Positions 50,465-64,000 of a DNA stretch of 64,000 nt are shown in pieces (positions within the stretch are counted from its first letter, which is position 1; every line of letters begins with the position of its first letter). Below the pieces are notes generated by a model. It was not told where the DNA came from, did no database searches, and was given only the letters and a program-made list of their open reading frames with translations. The translations under genes were made by a program, and so were the position numbers. The stretch is from Montifringilla adamsi (taxonomy: Eukaryota > Chordata > Aves > Passeriformes > Passeridae), in contig JAGGNK010008781.1 of assembly GCA_017590115.1 (NCBI GenBank), forward strand, positions 1,644,911-1,708,910, written 5' to 3'.

Positions 50465-51195
50465 CTTCCCCTGCCTGCTCTGGGACCAGCTTTGCAATCC
50501 TGCAGGGTTCTTCCTGTTCTTGAAGGTTTCACCTGCCTGCTCTGGGACCCAGCCTTTGAATCCTGCAGTGTTTTTCCCATTTTTGAGGGTTTTCACCTGC
50601 CTGCTTTAGGACTCAGCCTTTGGAATCCTGCAGTGTTCTTGCTGCTCTCGAGCGTTTTACCTGCCTGCTCTGGGACCCAGCCTCTGGAATCCTGCAGTGT
50701 TTTTCCCATTCTTGAATGTTTTCAGCTGCCTGCTCTGGGACCCAGCCTCTGGAATCCCGCAGTGCTCTTCCTGCTCTCGAGGGTTTTACCTGCCTGCTGT
50801 GGCATCCAGCCTTTGAATCCTGCAGTGTTTTTCCCATTTCTGAATGTTTTCAGCTGCCTGCTCTGGGACCCAGCCTCTGGAATCCTGCAGGGTCTTGAAG
50901 GTTTTCCCCTGCCTGCTTTAGGACTCAGTCTTTGCAATCCTGCAGTGTTTTTCCCATTTCTGAATGTTTTCAGCTGCCTGCTCTGGGACCCAGCCTCTGG
51001 AACCCTGCAGGGTATTGAAGGTTTTCACCTGCCTGCTTTAGGACCCAGCTTTTGCAATCCTGCAGTGCTCTTCCTGCTCTCGAGGGTTTCACCTGCCTGC
51101 TCTGGGACCCAGCCTTTGAATCCTGCAGTGTTTTTCCCATTTCTGAATGTTTTCAGCTGCCTGCTCTGGGACCCAGCCGCTGGGACCCTGCAGTG
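50465..51195 (+). repeat. About 55-65-bp minisatellite, roughly 12 diverged units
   Basis: Repeating blocks of cctgcctgctctgggaccca, gcctttgaatcctgcagtg and ttcctgctctcgaggg or tttttcccatttctgaatg, spaced 55-65 bp. Units differ by substitution and small length changes, so this is older than the 39-bp array. The open frames on both strands (for example 50303-51340) are artefacts of the repeat. Confidence 0.9.
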
Positions 51196-51527
51196 CTGTC
51201 CCCGCTGGGGCAGGGGGCTCCTCTGGACGCACACAGCTGTAGATACCCGCCGTGTCCTGTGGGATGTGACGCTTTCCCAGTGGTTTGGGGTGTCAGAGTG
51301 CAGTGCACAAACCTGCTGTGGCTCAGTGCTGTGCTTCTAGCGCGTCCTTCACTTCGTGCTTTGCTTCTCAAGACTCGTTGCATCGTCGGTGTGGAAAATA
51401 GACCAGTATCAACCTTAGCTCTTCGGTGGTTGTAGAAGTGTTTGAGTGTGGTTTGCCTCACATACTGATCTGTATTTGGCAGCTAATGGCGTTCAGTGAC
51501 CACGAGTTCTCTTTGTCTGGGTTGGAA

Positions 51528-51533
51528 AATAAA
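51528..51533 (+). terminator. BRI3BP: Possible proximal poly(A) signal of BRI3BP
   Basis: AATAAA in AT-rich context, an alternative to the distal site. Confidence 0.3.
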
Positions 51534-51979
51534 AGGTTTTATTGTATCCGCATGTATTTTAAACTTTTTTGGATAATTCCGTCGACCTGTGATGACAGCA
51601 CATGTAAAAACCGATCTTTTCCTTTTATTCAGAAGTTCTATTTGCTGTGGTAGCACTTGTTGTTGGCACTGATGGTGGTGATTTCACATCCTCTTTTGTA
51701 CATCGGGTTTCATGATTACAGTGTTTAAGTTTGTACAATTGTTTATGTAAAAATGATTTGGTCTGAAGAGATGCTGTGAGTTCACTTCTGATCCTAGACA
51801 CGTACGAGATCCTACTGGTAATATTGTTTAGTAGTTACAACTGTACCAGACTTATTTTTTACAGAGCTTTACATGCCTTTATTTATTCCTTTATCGGACC
51901 ATCCAAACCATGTACTCCGTAGCTCAGTATTTGTAGACCAGTTTCACAAATCAACCTAAGGTATTGTGGCAAAGCTTCG

Positions 51980-51985
51980 AATAAA
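51980..51985 (+). terminator. BRI3BP: Probable distal poly(A) signal of BRI3BP
   Basis: AATAAA followed within 35 bp by a TG-rich stretch (gagctgtgagtgcctg), the usual layout of a cleavage site. It is the last AATAAA before the DHX37 promoter, so BRI3BP would end roughly 200 bp upstream of DHX37. Confidence 0.55.
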
Positions 51986-52079
51986 TGTTTACTGAGACTT
52001 TGCACTGAGCTGTGAGTGCCTGCTGAGGCTCTGGGGGGTGGGGTGGGATGGGTTGGTGTCCCCCATCCCGTGGAGCCGC

Positions 52080-52303
52080 TCCACTCCCGCCTTTTCCCCG
52101 TCCCTTTCTCGCATTTCCCCGCCCCTTTCTCGCATTTCCCCGCCCTTTCCCCGCCCCTTCCCCGCCCTTCTCGCGAGACCCCTCTGACCCGGAAGTGGCG
52201 GCAGCGCGGCCGCACGTGTGGCCGCTCCGTGCCGGGCCGAGCCGAGCTCAGCTCTGTGGGGTCGTGCCGTGTCCCCGTCCCCGTCCCCGTCCCCGCCGCC
52301 GCC
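52080..52303 (+). promoter_or_regulatory. DHX37: DHX37 core promoter
   Basis: TATA-less, CpG-rich. Contains tandem ccctttctcgcatttcccc units (about 52095-52150), the palindrome TCTCGCGAGA at 52169-52178, an ETS site CCGGAAGT at 52189-52196 and an E-box CACGTG at 52213-52218. This set is typical of constitutive housekeeping and ribosome-biogenesis genes (E-box/MYC, ETS, and the TCTCGCGAGA element). A (GTCCCC)x4 run at 52271-52294 lies in the 5' UTR, directly before the gccgccATGg start. Confidence 0.8.

Positions 52304-64000
<11,697 letters not shown>

Larger units (their letters stand above)
47212..51995 (+). other. BRI3BP: BRI3BP 3' UTR (probable)
   Basis: No other gene is visible between the BRI3BP stop and the DHX37 promoter. 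The AT-rich sequence reads as a long 3' UTR ending after an AATAAA at 51980-51985. It contains a GGA triplet run, a TA-rich tract near 49757-49780 and two minisatellites. Earlier polyadenylation (for example AATAAA at 51528-51533) is possible. Extent is inferred, not shown. Confidence 0.5.

Noticed and set aside
49940..50596. 218-codon minus-strand open frame
   Set aside because: Same minisatellite region read backwards; the repeat period divisible by three keeps frames open.
50303..51340. 345-codon open frame on the plus strand
   Set aside because: It is built of minisatellite units; both strands are open for similar lengths and no protein family is recognisable.

Overview
This is vertebrate nuclear DNA, most likely from a songbird (passerine). 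Short phased exons sit in AT-rich introns. There are CR1 LINE tails and several solo LTRs of types common in passerines, GC-rich CpG-island promoters and many GC-rich minisatellites, as expected of an avian microchromosome. No bacterial-style operons, CRISPR arrays, tRNA or rRNA genes were recognised. Gene identities rest on translating each exon, checking that splice phases join, and comparing with the known vertebrate proteins from memory.

Layout. (1) 1-3947: 3' flank and probable 3' UTR of AACS, with a 101-bp tandem duplication. (2) 3948-38969, minus strand: AACS, acetoacetyl-CoA synthetase, complete in 18 coding exons. All phases close to give 667 aa, and one intron (intron 9) is of the GC-AG type. 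(3) About 38450-39420: the AACS CpG-island promoter. (4) 39420-44639: intergenic, with CR1 fragments, a solo LTR and an unassigned CpG island carrying four CCAAT boxes (about 41040-41420). (5) 44640-47211, plus strand: BRI3BP in three exons. The start codon and N-terminus are missing: an in-frame stop lies directly before the signal-peptide leucine run. A long 3' UTR rich in minisatellites probably runs to a poly(A) signal at 51980. (6) From 52304 to the window end, plus strand: DHX37, the DEAH-box helicase of small-subunit ribosome assembly. Exons 1-19 are present (834 codons, about 72% of the protein); the rest lies beyond the window.

The three genes are neighbours in other vertebrates but are not functionally linked. 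AACS activates acetoacetate in the cytosol for lipid synthesis, BRI3BP is a multi-pass organelle membrane protein, and DHX37 acts on the U3 snoRNP in the nucleolus.

Most notable: a minisatellite that repeats the 5' splice site of DHX37 exon 15; one solo LTR nested in another, each with its own 6-bp target duplication, in the same intron; an LTR inserted just upstream of the 3' splice site of AACS exon 17; the truncated start of BRI3BP and its orientation, which appears opposite to mammals; and the unassigned CCAAT-rich CpG island.
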